Shown: positions 7,344 through 17,218 of the stretch, piece after piece
Position numbering within the stretch: the first letter of the stretch is position 1
Layout of the letters: every line of letters starts with the position of its first letter
Assembly (NCBI GenBank): GCA_001513075.1
Contig: LFSE01000123.1
Coordinates: 1 to 40,639 of the forward strand
Source: Clostridiales bacterium DTU074
GTDB taxonomy: Bacteria > Bacillota > Clostridia > Caldicoprobacterales > Caldicoprobacteraceae
DNA length: 40,639 bases
Direction of reading: 5' to 3'
Made by a program: the position numbers and the translations under genes
The notes under the pieces: model-generated
The model's input: only the letters and a program-made list of their open reading frames with translations
The model's database searches: none
Told to the model about the DNA's origin: nothing

Positions 7344-8654
7344 TTATTCTTCCTGGGATAAAGCTCGCTCCTGATTAGTCAGGACAGCTACAACAACGTT
7401 TAACGCTTTGCTCAGCTCCCTTAGTTCATCCAGTTCCAATTCATGAAAATTGGCTATATACTTCTTTATCAAACGTATCTGAGGCAGTTCATTGTTCATG
7501 TCATACAACTCCTTTTCATCAAAATCCGGTATAGATTTTACCCGTTCCAGCAAATCTACATGGACCGGCAATTCATTTTCGGGCTTATCCAGGTAGAAAT
7601 AACAGCAGCTGGTCCAGTAATCCGATCGTTCAAACAAGTCAAAATCCGGAAGGTCCGGATCGGAAAAATCAATAGGCTCCACAGACTCCTTAGCAAAAAG
7701 ACCTGCACGTGGTACCTGAACTCCGTTTTCTATAAAATAGCGGATAAGCTCACTGTTCCAGCTTCCTATCTGTTGAATGGTAACCCTTATATTCCTGTGA
7801 AAATAAACAGGGTCCGGAATATGGAAGCGATAAAAGCAGAGCTGCATCCTTTCCTCATCTGCTACGGTACATCCCTGATACCGGTGGCTGTATACCCCTT
7901 GGCACCAGCCCGTACCTATATAATCCTCTGTTCCGGTACCGCATAGTGTCGGATATTCATCATCATCGTCCAGGTAAAATTTTACCTCGCCTTCACCTCC
8001 CCAGGAATGGGCGTATTTTTCCTTATCCATAAACACTCCGAAGGATACCCCTAAAAAACGTCCCTTACCGTTAACCCGGGGCAGGATGGTATAATCCCTG
8101 CGCAGGGTGGTAGGCAGTTCCTGATTGTACCAGGCATGAAAGTACAGAGCATCTTCGGGAATGCTATCCCCGATAGTATAGTCAACGTCATAATACAGCA
8201 TATTGGCGGTAGTAAAACCATCGTTGACAATCCTTATCTTCATTCCCCTTTTAAAAGGCATGGGTATATGGCAGTTCACCGAACGGCCTTCGGGACTGGA
8301 AAAGCATGCATTTTCAAAAGCCGTCATCCTTCCCAGTCCTATACCGAAGAAGTCGCCCAAGGGGACATTGACGGCAGGCCGGCTTGCTTCATCCCAATAT
8401 ATTTCCAGGCGAAGCTGCTTCAGCAGCCTGGGACACAGGCCATGGAGAGTCATCCATATGCGATGAACTATCCCGCTGTTGTTCTTAACCTCCGCCAAGG
8501 TTAATGCTTCACCTGGCCGGATAAAGAGATAGGGGGAGCCTTTCCTTCCAAAAGAACTCTTTCCTCCTCCACCTTTTCTCCCCCACACATTTTCAGGGCT
8601 GGCCCATCTGGTATGTACACCTTCAGGTACTCTGTAAAAATCATGATCTGTCAT
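7344..8654 (-). CDS. DUF2961 family protein, glycoside hydrolase family 172
   Basis: A 436-aa protein of the DUF2961 family, now GH172. Members act on difructose dianhydrides and on D-arabino- or fructofuranosides. Hallmarks seen: the N-terminal SPYLFIRPGEALTLAEVKN and GIVHRIWMT segment, the central VPLGDFFGIGLG, and GTGTEDYIGTGWCQG, which carries a strictly conserved Glu. No signal peptide, so it is cytoplasmic and would act on imported oligosaccharide. The ATG at 8654 (MTDHDFYRVPEG) has GGTGAT in front; the open frame upstream to 8729 lies inside the permease gene. It follows the permease stop by 8 bases. The preferred sugar cannot be told from the sequence. Confidence 0.88.
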   Translation of the reverse strand: MTDHDFYRVPEGVHTRWASPENVWGRKGGGGKSSFGRKGSPYLFIRPGEALTLAEVKNNSGIVHRIWMTLHGLCPRLLKQLRLEIYWDEASRPAVNVPLGDFFGIGLGRMTAFENACFSSPEGRSVNCHIPMPFKRGMKIRIVNDGFTTANMLYYDVDYTIGDSIPEDALYFHAWYNQELPTTLRRDYTILPRVNGKGRFLGVSFGVFMDKEKYAHSWGGEGEVKFYLDDDDEYPTLCGTGTEDYIGTGWCQGVYSHRYQGCTVADEERMQLCFYRFHIPDPVYFHRNIRVTIQQIGSWNSELIRYFIENGVQVPRAGLFAKESVEPIDFSDPDLPDFDLFERSDYWTSCCYFYLDKPENELPVHVDLLERVKSIPDFDEKELYDMNNELPQIRLIKKYIANFHELELDELRELSKALNVVVAVLTNQERALSQEE

Positions 8655-8662
8655 ACTATCAC

Positions 8663-9547
8663 CTATCCTTTTATTCCGCCAACTATCAGACCCGTTGTAA
8701 AATATTTCTGCAAAAAGGGGTAAACGCATATAATTGGTATCATGGCTATAAACAGCTGTGCGGATTTTGTGGTTTTATCGCTTATTATCTTCAATAAGTC
8801 CAGATCCCGCTCCGTCAGAGTAGTTGGATCCCGGCTGATCACTATGGTCTGCATATAGCTCTGTAGGGGATACTTATCCGGATTGTTCATCAGAATTAAA
8901 CCGTCAAACCACGAATTCCAGTGATTAAGCATGGAAAACAACGTGACTGTGGCCAAAGTAGGAACGGATATGGGCAGAAATATCTTCCACAGGATACACC
9001 AGTGGCTGGCACCGTCCATATACGCCGCCTCTTCCAGTTCAGCGGGAATACTCCTGAAGTAGTTTACCAGAAGTATGACGTTAAAGACCGGAACCGCTCC
9101 CGGTATTATCATAGCCCAAATGGTATCCAATAGGCCCGTCTCCTTAATGACCATATACCAGGGTATCATTCCCCCGCTAAACAGGATTGTAATTAGGAAA
9201 AACCAGGTAAAGAACGTTTTCATCCTAAACTGCTCTTTTCTGCGCGATAAAGGATAAGCGGATAAAACCGTCAGAAGCATATTTATGGGCACACCCAGTG
9301 CCACCCTTTCAGCCGATACCGCAAAGGCCTTTAAAAACGCATTGTTCTCAATGACATAGCGGTAAGACTGCAGGTTAAATTCCACCGGCAGAATCAGCAC
9401 CCGGCCACTGGATGCAGCCGTACTGGAGGACATGGAAAGCGCCAGTACATGCAGGATCGGGAAAAAACAAGTGGCCGCCAGGAAAAACAGCACCCCATAA
9501 TTCATTATCAAAAACAAAATATAACCCGGACTTTTTTTGAACTTCAA
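8663..9547 (-). CDS. Carbohydrate ABC transporter permease, LplC/YtcP type
   Basis: A 294-aa membrane protein with about six helices. The binding-protein-dependent permease EAA loop is clear: EEAAYMDGASHWCILWKIF near residue 180, which contacts the ATPase. The opening FFLAATCFFPILHVLALS and ending YFTTGLIVGGIKG are typical of LplC/YtcP permeases for oligosaccharides. It pairs with the LplB-type permease 12 bases upstream. No ATPase gene is in the operon; such systems usually share a single MsmX-type ATPase encoded elsewhere. Confidence 0.93.
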   Translation of the reverse strand: MKFKKSPGYILFLIMNYGVLFFLAATCFFPILHVLALSMSSSTAASSGRVLILPVEFNLQSYRYVIENNAFLKAFAVSAERVALGVPINMLLTVLSAYPLSRRKEQFRMKTFFTWFFLITILFSGGMIPWYMVIKETGLLDTIWAMIIPGAVPVFNVILLVNYFRSIPAELEEAAYMDGASHWCILWKIFLPISVPTLATVTLFSMLNHWNSWFDGLILMNNPDKYPLQSYMQTIVISRDPTTLTERDLDLLKIISDKTTKSAQLFIAMIPIICVYPFLQKYFTTGLIVGGIKG

Positions 9548-9559
9548 ATTGTAACCTCC

Positions 9560-10480
9560 TTAAAATACCCTGTATCCTCCTATCTTCTCAGCCGCCTTAT
9601 TGGATGCGACTATAAAGATAGTTGCAACTACTGATTTTATCAGTCCTATGGCTGTAGCCACCCCAAACTGGTAATTCTGAATCCCCATGCGGTATACAAG
9701 GGTATCAAGAATATCTCCCGTACTGTATACCATCGGGCTGTAAAGATTAAAAATTTGTTCAAAGCCTGCATTAAGGATGTTCCCTACGCTTATCACCGAC
9801 AGCAGAATAATGGTTGTGGATATTCCGGGCAGGGTAATATGCACGGTCTGCTGCCATCGATTGGCTCCATCTATTAGAGATGCCTCATACAGGTTCGGAT
9901 CGATAGACGTTAACGCCGTCAAATAAACAATAGTTCCGAAGCCAAAGTTCTTCCAGACATCGGTAACCACAATCGTATAGGGAAATATCTTCTCATCCCC
10001 CAAAAAGAATATGGGCTCAATTCCTATGTACCCCAGCAGTTGATTCACTATACCATCGGAAGGAGACAGTATGGTTATTATAATCCCCGACAGTATAACC
10101 CAGGACAGGAAATAGGGCAGGTATATGATCGTCTGGACCGTCCGTTTAAATGCAATATGGTGCACTTCATTCAGCATAAGGGCCACCGTCACCGGTACTA
10201 TAATGCCCAATACGATCTTCATACCGGATATAAACACCGTATTATATACAACGCTCCATATGTTGGGCATTTTAAACATGTAGACAAAATTCTCCAGACC
10301 TATGAATTCGGATCCGAATAAGCCCTTACCCGGTAAAAACCTTTGAAAAGCGATTACATTTCCAACCATCGGCCCATAGGCATATACCAGCAGAATAACC
10401 ACAGCAGGCATAAGCATTATATACAGAGGAATTTCACGTTTCAGCTGCTGAACTTTCCTTGATCTCATTGCAGATTTCAT
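9560..10480 (-). CDS. Carbohydrate ABC transporter permease, LplB/YteP type
   Basis: A 306-aa membrane protein with six predicted helices. The EAA loop reads YEASLIDGANRWQQTVHITLP, and the N-terminal region has LPAVVILLVYAYGPMVG, both typical of LplB/YteP. The ATG at 10480 is chosen because AAAGGAG lies just upstream and does not overlap the binding-protein gene; the frame is open to 10516, which would overlap that gene. It forms the heterodimeric channel with the next permease and works with the lipoprotein encoded before it. Confidence 0.92.
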   Translation of the reverse strand: MKSAMRSRKVQQLKREIPLYIMLMPAVVILLVYAYGPMVGNVIAFQRFLPGKGLFGSEFIGLENFVYMFKMPNIWSVVYNTVFISGMKIVLGIIVPVTVALMLNEVHHIAFKRTVQTIIYLPYFLSWVILSGIIITILSPSDGIVNQLLGYIGIEPIFFLGDEKIFPYTIVVTDVWKNFGFGTIVYLTALTSIDPNLYEASLIDGANRWQQTVHITLPGISTTIILLSVISVGNILNAGFEQIFNLYSPMVYSTGDILDTLVYRMGIQNYQFGVATAIGLIKSVVATIFIVASNKAAEKIGGYRVF

Positions 10481-10503
10481 TGCAGTCCCTGCTCCTTTCA
10501 GCT

Positions 10504-12153
10504 CTAGTTCCTCCACCAGTCGTTAACCTCCCTGGTGATTTCTTCTCCTCCCAGCTTATACCATTCCTCGACAAAAGTATCAAAGCTCTCCAATGGCTCC
10601 CCCATGATAGTTTTTATCATCATTTCATCTTCCATGGTATGAAGAGCGGCCATCTTTTCTGACATAACCCTGGTAGGAGCGCCATAGAACCGATTGACCA
10701 TACCGCCCCCCTGGGCAATATTCTTTAGGATGCTGACCGAACCATTTTCACCATAGGTTGCAACCTCCACCCAGGCCTCTTTTATACCCTGATCAAAATA
10801 TGCGGATATAATCTGATACCTTTGCCATTCATCATGGTTTAAACCATCGGTGTTCCGGCTTGCCAATGCTTTTTTCACATTCTCATAAGTTCTCAGTATG
10901 GAATTGGGTTCCCACAAATGAAAATCAGTATATTTATATTTCACCACATCCGGATTGTCCAGGGAGCCAAGGTAGGCGTCCCTTAACTCTTTGTCATTGC
11001 TGAACAGAAAATTATCGCACCAGAAGTTAAGCAGCTTAAATACGGCCTCAGGATGGGGATAACCCTTCCGCACAACGATAATGGAACCAACGGCTGCAGA
11101 ATACTGGCTCTTTGCAGGCGTATCATCAATGGAAGGGATGGGGTATGCCTGCCAATAGGCATCGGGATAATTTGCCTGACTCAGGTACAAGGGACTGTAA
11201 GGGTTCCACCACACCCCAAATTCTATACCGCATTTGTTGTTTGCTATGGTTTCAGCTACCTTATTGATGTCCTTTACGCCAAATTCCTTATCAATCTCCC
11301 CGTTCTTATACATTTCCTGCAGAACAGCCAAAGCCTGCCTGGCTTCCGGCTGTATTGTACCGTACACTAATTCTCCATCCCTTTCAATCCATATCCGGGG
11401 GTATGCGTGGAAACCATTGAAAAAACCCTGCAGTCCGGCATAAGCGCCCCAAAGCTCTTTAGAGACGGCCAGGCCGATGGTATCTTTTATACCGTTTCCA
11501 TCCGGATCCCCCTCCACAAATCTTCTGGAGATTTCCATAAGGTCCTGCATGGATTCAGGGGGATCAATATTCAGTTTTTTCATCCAGTCCTGTCGTATCC
11601 ATAAAAGGGGTGCATTGGCTATAGACGCATCAGTTATGGGGACACCCATAAGCTTACCATCAATGGTGGTACAGGGGAGAGCCAGCTCATCCTGCTCCAG
11701 CACCATCCTTGTAGTCTCCGAAGCATGGGTCTCGTATATTTCACTGATATCCTCTATCAGATCACTGTCGTATAACATTTTAAAAAGCAGAGGATCGCAG
11801 ACAAATACGTCCGGTATATCTCCCGACATAATGGTGGCGGTCAGTTTTTGTTGGTACTGGGAATTATCCACTACCCACATATAGGATAGATTAATGCCCA
11901 GCTCCTCGGCATATGTGCGGGTCCAAATATTGTTGTATATATCTTCTCCTTCGAGAAATTTCACCGTAGCATCTACGGATTTTACGGAAACAAGCTCAAT
12001 GGCCGGACTGTATTTCTCTTCAACAATAAACTTAAAACCGGATGTAGTTTGTTCCGTTTCCGTATTCTCTGAACTAGTGGATTTACAACCATAGACAAAA
12101 AAGGCAAAGCAAATCAATAACACGACAATTACACACTTTTTATATGCAGGCAT
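10504..12153 (-). CDS. Extracellular sugar-binding lipoprotein (LipO/YtcQ type)
   Basis: A 549-aa solute-binding protein. An N-terminal signal (residues 5-22) ends in a lipobox with VYGC, so Cys23 would be lipidated and the protein anchored outside the membrane. The size, the RQDWMKKLNIDPPESMQDL motif and the DPDGNGIKDTIGL calcium-loop-like motif are typical of large LipO-type binding proteins paired with LplB/LplC. The ATG at 12153 follows GGGGGATAAACAT; two upstream Met codons lack such a site. It lies between the alpha/beta hydrolase and the permeases, in one run of minus-strand genes. It probably sets the substrate range of the importer. Confidence 0.92.
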   Translation of the reverse strand: MPAYKKCVIVVLLICFAFFVYGCKSTSSENTETEQTTSGFKFIVEEKYSPAIELVSVKSVDATVKFLEGEDIYNNIWTRTYAEELGINLSYMWVVDNSQYQQKLTATIMSGDIPDVFVCDPLLFKMLYDSDLIEDISEIYETHASETTRMVLEQDELALPCTTIDGKLMGVPITDASIANAPLLWIRQDWMKKLNIDPPESMQDLMEISRRFVEGDPDGNGIKDTIGLAVSKELWGAYAGLQGFFNGFHAYPRIWIERDGELVYGTIQPEARQALAVLQEMYKNGEIDKEFGVKDINKVAETIANNKCGIEFGVWWNPYSPLYLSQANYPDAYWQAYPIPSIDDTPAKSQYSAAVGSIIVVRKGYPHPEAVFKLLNFWCDNFLFSNDKELRDAYLGSLDNPDVVKYKYTDFHLWEPNSILRTYENVKKALASRNTDGLNHDEWQRYQIISAYFDQGIKEAWVEVATYGENGSVSILKNIAQGGGMVNRFYGAPTRVMSEKMAALHTMEDEMMIKTIMGEPLESFDTFVEEWYKLGGEEITREVNDWWRN

Positions 12154-12178
12154 ATGTTTATCCCCCTTTTTATTCATA

Positions 12179-12940
12179 CTAAACAAATCGCTTCATCCAT
12201 TCGGAGAGCTCAAGATTCATTTCTGTCGTGTCGCTGTGGCCTACCCCGGGATACATGGAATATTTAAGCGCGCTTTTATCAAAGAAAATCGGTCTTAACA
12301 TTTCATAAAGTTTTTTTACCCCTGCCGGCGGGGTCACGGAATCCTTCTCTCCGCATAACATCAACAGCGGAGTATCCTTCATAGCCTCATACCGATTGAT
12401 GGGCTGGATTGTTTCCGCTATTTTTAAATATTCTTCAACCTGCGATTCATGGCTTAATATGCCCCGGGCTTTCAGATCTGCCATCATTTCATCGGTTTTT
12501 AAGCGTTCTACTATCGACACCCAATCCGGTGTACTTATAACCGGTACCGCTGCCTTTATTTTTTTATCCATTAACGTAATATAGGAAAAAGTTATACAGC
12601 CTCCCATAGAGTAGCCGGCAAGTCCCACCCTGGTATAATCAACTTCTCGGCTGTCCTTATAGCTGTCAATTATCATATTTATCTCAGACACGCTTTTCGT
12701 AATGCTGGTGAAAAGATCGACAATTTGTCCACTGCTTCTTTCTCCATGTCCATATGCATCGGGAACAACTACAAAAAAACCATTAACTGCCAACAGATAT
12801 GCCTGAGGGAGGATAAATTCCTTTCTTCCCAGGTATCCGTGATAAACAATAATCATTGGCTTTTTTAAAATCTGATCCATTCTGAACAATTCCAGCAGGG
12901 GAACACCTTCTATATTGTTATTTCGAACAATAATCTCCAT
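12179..12940 (-). CDS. Alpha/beta-hydrolase (esterase or acyl-hydrolase, prolyl-oligopeptidase-like)
   Basis: A 253-aa cytoplasmic hydrolase. The nucleophile elbow GYSMGG places the catalytic Ser at 111. The acid is likely in CGEKDSVTPP and the His in PGVGHS near the C-terminus. The oxyanion region is YHGYLGRK (33-40). The fold resembles YitV/YjfP-type esterases. The ATG at 12940 follows AGGAGAGAGCTGGG. It overlaps no coding sequence but starts 20 bases behind the amidohydrolase stop, so they are co-transcribed. In this operon it could remove acyl groups from an imported glycoside; this is inference. Confidence 0.85.
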   Translation of the reverse strand: MEIIVRNNNIEGVPLLELFRMDQILKKPMIIVYHGYLGRKEFILPQAYLLAVNGFFVVVPDAYGHGERSSGQIVDLFTSITKSVSEINMIIDSYKDSREVDYTRVGLAGYSMGGCITFSYITLMDKKIKAAVPVISTPDWVSIVERLKTDEMMADLKARGILSHESQVEEYLKIAETIQPINRYEAMKDTPLLMLCGEKDSVTPPAGVKKLYEMLRPIFFDKSALKYSMYPGVGHSDTTEMNLELSEWMKRFV

Positions 12941-12960
12941 CCCAGCTCTCTCCTCCCCGC

Positions 12961-14019
12961 TCAAAGATCTCGTATAAGTTTTACGGCATTGTCATGGTAT
13001 ATTTTCTTAAGTATGGAATCCTCCAGGCCAATCCCATATGTAGGCCACATACCGCCGGTAATATACTCATCCCAGGTTTCCAGAAAGCGGAAGTACGGTT
13101 CATACTGATAGCCAAGGTTATGGGTGTAGACATCGGTACCAAATAAAATGCGATCCTGGTACCGGATAAAGAATTTACGGGACGAGTAGGGCTGCCGTCC
13201 TAATTCATTGATCCTGGCAGCTATGTCAATATACATATTTGGATATTTGTCCAGACATTCGCCTACAAATTTTAAATTCTCACTGTTGGAACCTACATGA
13301 GCGATGATAAAGGTGGTATCGGGATTGTTGGCCAGAAGGTTCTGCTGAGCCTCCATCAGCTCCTCAAATGTGTAAGTCCCGGTATTGTAATAGGACCATT
13401 CCGGATGCGCTTTTAACTCAAGATACCGCTCGTTGTATTGATCAACCGGATCAAAAAAAGCTTCCGGATCGGCAATATGAGCCAAAACCGGCATTTTTAA
13501 CTCTCTGGCGGTATCCCAGATAACAGCCAGCCTTTTATCATCTATCCGGATATTTCTCCCGGGCACATACACCCCCGGCTCTTTCTCAATCATGAGACTG
13601 ACATGCTTAAAGAGTTTTATGCCTTTTGCTCCCAAATCACGGGCCTTTTTTAAATGCTTTCTGACGTGCTTTTCAAAATTCGGTTCATTTACCAGATTGG
13701 TATTGACGGAAACAAAAGTTATGAAAAAATCCCGGTGCCTTTCAAAGGCAGCAAATATTTCTTCCTGCGTCAAGCCAAAAAAGCCATCCCAAAACCCATC
13801 CAGGTTTACCACCCTAATGATACCGTGCTGACGAAAGGTATCAACTATCCTGTCAATATCGGGCTTTACCCATCGGCCGCTGTCTGCATACAGGCTGCAA
13901 TAAAAGTCTGCAAAATGCCCGTGAAAATCAATGGCAGGATATCTCGACCTGGTTACCCTGTGGGATTCCGTCTTAAGCTTATGTTTCGGGCAGTATTCAT
14001 GAAGATAAACAGACTCCAT
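12961..14019 (-). CDS. Amidohydrolase-superfamily TIM-barrel hydrolase (COG2159-like)
   Basis: A 352-aa protein of the amidohydrolase superfamily. Metal-binding signatures are seen in order: H-x-H in DFHGH (H33, H35), AHIAD, FIIAHVG and FGTDVY with the conserved Asp. This matches COG2159 decarboxylase/hydrolase-type enzymes, which act on aromatic acids or lactones. No signal peptide. The ATG at 14019 is preceded by GGGAGAGGGGTCTT. It is the first gene after a 109-base gap behind the response regulator, where an extended -10 promoter is seen. It opens the transport operon, which suggests that the substrate or its breakdown product contains a lactone, ester or aromatic group. Confidence 0.85.
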   Translation of the reverse strand: MESVYLHEYCPKHKLKTESHRVTRSRYPAIDFHGHFADFYCSLYADSGRWVKPDIDRIVDTFRQHGIIRVVNLDGFWDGFFGLTQEEIFAAFERHRDFFITFVSVNTNLVNEPNFEKHVRKHLKKARDLGAKGIKLFKHVSLMIEKEPGVYVPGRNIRIDDKRLAVIWDTARELKMPVLAHIADPEAFFDPVDQYNERYLELKAHPEWSYYNTGTYTFEELMEAQQNLLANNPDTTFIIAHVGSNSENLKFVGECLDKYPNMYIDIAARINELGRQPYSSRKFFIRYQDRILFGTDVYTHNLGYQYEPYFRFLETWDEYITGGMWPTYGIGLEDSILKKIYHDNAVKLIRDL

Positions 14020-14048
14020 AAGACCCCTCTCCCATTTTGTTTGCCTTA

Positions 14049-14057
14049 ATTATAACA
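14049..14057 (-). promoter_or_regulatory. Extended -10 element before the amidohydrolase-transport operon
   Basis: Minus strand TGTTATAAT (14057-14049), about 30 bases before the start codon at 14019. No good -35 box is seen. It would fit a promoter activated by the adjacent YesN-type regulator. Confidence 0.4.
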
Positions 14058-14128
14058 GGGCTCATGTAGGGGTTCTATATAAGAGTCTTTACTTATATTT
14101 ATAAATTTTTACATATTGAATATCACCA

Positions 14129-15424
14129 TTATCTGCACTTTGTCCGAAATTCCAATGGAGTCATGCCGGTGTGCTTTTTGAACGCCTGGTTAAAGTAGGA
14201 GGGGGAAGCAAAACACAGCTCGTCAGCAATTGCAGCAATTCTCTTGTTTGTATTTATCAATAGTTCCTTAGCCTTCTCCATTCTCATAGCTGTTATATAA
14301 CCTGTTAGATTCATCCCAGTACTTTTTTTGAACAGCCTGGACAAATATGATGCGTTGTAATAGACTTCATTGGCCAGGCTGGTCAAGGATATGGGGCGTC
14401 CCAGGTTTTCTTTAATATACTCTTTGACCAGTTCTATAGCATGACTGGTGCTCATGGAATATTGCATCCTGCTGTTATGGGGAGAAGAAATTGTTTCCTT
14501 ATCCAGTACAATAAGCCCCATTCCATGGATTTCACTGTCCTTTAGCATATTTTCAATTCTTCTGTAATAGTATCCCAGATCTTTCATATATACGGTTTCA
14601 TCATAAATAATAAAAGACATGACAACATTTGATTCCTCGGAAAAACCATTCTGCATCATTTCCGCCAACCCTTTCATTTCGGTCACTGGGCTGGGAAGAT
14701 CTGCACTGGCCGCCCGGCTTCGATGGCTATCATGGGGCTGCAGGATCATTACAAAGGTATTCGGTTCCCGCTCGTCCAAAATCACATTGTAGCGGGGCAG
14801 GATATATCTGCAGGTCATTTCATTCAGTACAGAATACAATTCCGATCGCTGTCTGAAATCCATATCATTGCTATGAGAAAAACGTCCCAGCATCATATAG
14901 ACGGGAATTTCTGAACTCATTGGTATGTTCATATTTGATAAAATATGATCAAGATCCTCCGGCTTCACCGTTTGCTCCCCCAGGATAAAATCGACAAACT
15001 TGTGGGAGAATTCCAAGCCGGACCTGTAGGGCTGGCTGAGTTTGGCTTCCTTTTGTATCCTATTCACAGCACTGTGCAGGCTTTCGGCTATTTTTTCATA
15101 CCCCTCTGTTTTCAGAATATAGTTTACAGCCCCCAGCTGATTGGCTTCATATATATAATCGAATTCCGGATAAGCGCTTAAGAATATAACCTGGCACTCA
15201 GGCCACCGTTCTTTAACCAGCCGGGTCATCTCCAGCCCGTCCATACCCGGCATGCGAATATCACTCAGTACGATGTCAATCCTTTCCGAATTGAGTATCT
15301 TAATGGCATCATAGGCAGAATATGCCCTGAAAATATCCAGTTCCAGACCTTCATAATCGTAAAATGCATTATAAAGCCCTTCCACTATATCGGGTTCATC
15401 ATCCACGATAAGTAACCTGTACAT
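14129..15424 (-). CDS. Response regulator, YesN type (receiver plus AraC DNA-binding domain)
   Basis: A 431-aa regulator. The receiver domain spans about 1-120, with the acidic pair in VDDEP (8-9), the phospho-acceptor D55 in SDIRMPG and a conserved Lys near 105. A middle region of about 200 residues follows, then a C-terminal AraC-type double helix-turn-helix from about 335 (ISLTSLANEVYYNASYLSRLF and IAAIADELCFASPSYFNQAF). The partner is the YesM-type kinase whose gene ends 9 bases upstream. YesM/YesN pairs in Firmicutes switch on sugar importers and glycosidases; here the target is probably the amidohydrolase-transport operon. Confidence 0.94.
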   Translation of the reverse strand: MYRLLIVDDEPDIVEGLYNAFYDYEGLELDIFRAYSAYDAIKILNSERIDIVLSDIRMPGMDGLEMTRLVKERWPECQVIFLSAYPEFDYIYEANQLGAVNYILKTEGYEKIAESLHSAVNRIQKEAKLSQPYRSGLEFSHKFVDFILGEQTVKPEDLDHILSNMNIPMSSEIPVYMMLGRFSHSNDMDFRQRSELYSVLNEMTCRYILPRYNVILDEREPNTFVMILQPHDSHRSRAASADLPSPVTEMKGLAEMMQNGFSEESNVVMSFIIYDETVYMKDLGYYYRRIENMLKDSEIHGMGLIVLDKETISSPHNSRMQYSMSTSHAIELVKEYIKENLGRPISLTSLANEVYYNASYLSRLFKKSTGMNLTGYITAMRMEKAKELLINTNKRIAAIADELCFASPSYFNQAFKKHTGMTPLEFRTKCR

Positions 15425-15433
15425 CTCTGACCC

Positions 15434-17218
15434 TCACAAATCCCTTTTTTCATTATCTTTATTTAACTGATCAGCAATCGCCAGTTTTAACACAACCTTC
15501 AGCCCGCCCATTTCGCTGCGTGAAACAAACAGACCGCTATCCCTGCCCAGGCTTAAAATAATTCTCCTGTGTATATTTATAAGACCGGTACACTGCATAT
15601 TGTCTTCATCCCCGGCCAGCTGGGTTTTCAGCTTCTCAATATCCTCATCACTCAGTTCTCCCCCGTTATCCTCCACTATTATATTTACAAAGGGATTATC
15701 AGTTTCGAATCGGATCCTCAACATGCCATTCTCTACGGTGTTTTTCAGCCCATGTTCAAAGGCATTTTCGACTACCGGCTGGAGAATAACCTTCGGGACA
15801 AGACAATCATGCAGTTCTCCCGGAAGCTGGTCGAATTCCATTGTTATGCGATTTCGAAAGCGGTGAGCCTGAAAATTGGCATAAATCCTGGCATGCTCCA
15901 CTTCATCGTACAGCCTGGATAAATGGCTTGAGCTCCTTGTAATATATTGAAAATAAGTTCCCATATGCCTAGCAAAATCTGCAAGGTTTTCATAATCTTC
16001 ATTTATTGCCATATCATAGAGTACAAAATAACTGTTATAAAGAAAATGGGGATTTATCTGAGATTGGAACTGCTTTAACTGCGACTCCTGATATAGAATT
16101 TTTTGCTTATACACCTGATCAATCAGGTTACTGATTCGATCAAGCATGGAGTTAAAGGATAAATAGAGATATTTGAATTCATTATCACCTGTATAATATA
16201 TTTTATTGCTGAAGTTTCCTGATTCAACCTGGCGGAATGCACTAACCAGCCTGTCCAACGGCTTTTTTATCTGATTGTTTATTATATAAAGAAATAGCAG
16301 GGCCAAAATAGCCGTGAGCGCCGTAAATATCCAAAAATACGGTTTATATCTGCCGAGTGGCCTGTAAATCTCCTGAGCAGATGTATAATTTACAAGGCTC
16401 ATTCCGGTATATTGGTCATGATAAACCGTTACTATATACTGGCTATCCCGGTATTTCACCGTTTTTGTAATGGCGCCGGCTGTCCTGTCCGTATTTTCAT
16501 CATGGTTAAATGCCGGATGGGATGCAAAAAATATTGCTGCTTCCTCATCTCCCACACCAACGATTGAAACTGACCTTTCTTTGTTTATGAAAGCAGCTCC
16601 TCCCCTGGATTTCCCTTTTAGCATATTAAGCGCACTTCGTATTTTTACCGATGAATACTCCGCTTCAATAATATAGGCAGGAAATTCCCTGTTGTCCCTA
16701 TACTGCTGAGGTGATGTCACAATGGATATGGGAGTTTGCCCGTTAAACAGCAGCTGTCCGTCTCCTCCATAAGCAATTCTGCTTATCGCATGATAATGTT
16801 CGAGGGATATGTGGGAAATGCTTCCAACGGCATGAATACTCCTGCCAATATTCATCAGATGCACGGATACGTTGCTCAACATATCACTGCTACCCAATAT
16901 TGCGGTCAATCGGGTTTGCACCCGATTGACCGCAAAGACTCCTTCTATACCGGTATCGGCATCGCCAAAAGCTGACAGCCTGACTATGTCCTTGTCCGTC
17001 AAGAGAGTAGATTGTTGCTTTATTATGTTTTGGATCTCCGAACGGAACTTATCCAGATAGTACATTGTCTGAGTGCTCTGTGAGGAAATAAGTTCCTGCC
17101 GAAGCTGTGCAACAGCCCAATTGTATACTATAAAGCCTGCTGCATATACCGGTATAACCACAATCAAGAATGCCGTAAGAATATTGGCAAAGATGGATTT
17201 CCCCAGTTTAAGCATCAT
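15434..17218 (-). CDS. Sensor histidine kinase, YesM type
   Basis: A 594-aa membrane kinase. TM1 lies at about 10-32, an extracellular sensor region runs to about 290, TM2 lies at about 293-315, and a HAMP linker follows. The His_kinase core motif is QSQINPHFLYN, with phospho-acceptor His near residue 391, and the N-box is VVENAFEHGL near 485. The H-box with F-L-Y-N is specific to the LytS/YesM class. ATG 17218 is used; the frame has a GTG at 17224 and an ATG at 17215. The start overlaps the end of the GH116 gene by 11 nt, so glycosidase and sensor are translated together. The sensor region would recognise an extracellular saccharide. Confidence 0.93.
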   Translation of the reverse strand: MMLKLGKSIFANILTAFLIVVIPVYAAGFIVYNWAVAQLRQELISSQSTQTMYYLDKFRSEIQNIIKQQSTLLTDKDIVRLSAFGDADTGIEGVFAVNRVQTRLTAILGSSDMLSNVSVHLMNIGRSIHAVGSISHISLEHYHAISRIAYGGDGQLLFNGQTPISIVTSPQQYRDNREFPAYIIEAEYSSVKIRSALNMLKGKSRGGAAFINKERSVSIVGVGDEEAAIFFASHPAFNHDENTDRTAGAITKTVKYRDSQYIVTVYHDQYTGMSLVNYTSAQEIYRPLGRYKPYFWIFTALTAILALLFLYIINNQIKKPLDRLVSAFRQVESGNFSNKIYYTGDNEFKYLYLSFNSMLDRISNLIDQVYKQKILYQESQLKQFQSQINPHFLYNSYFVLYDMAINEDYENLADFARHMGTYFQYITRSSSHLSRLYDEVEHARIYANFQAHRFRNRITMEFDQLPGELHDCLVPKVILQPVVENAFEHGLKNTVENGMLRIRFETDNPFVNIIVEDNGGELSDEDIEKLKTQLAGDEDNMQCTGLINIHRRIILSLGRDSGLFVSRSEMGGLKVVLKLAIADQLNKDNEKRDL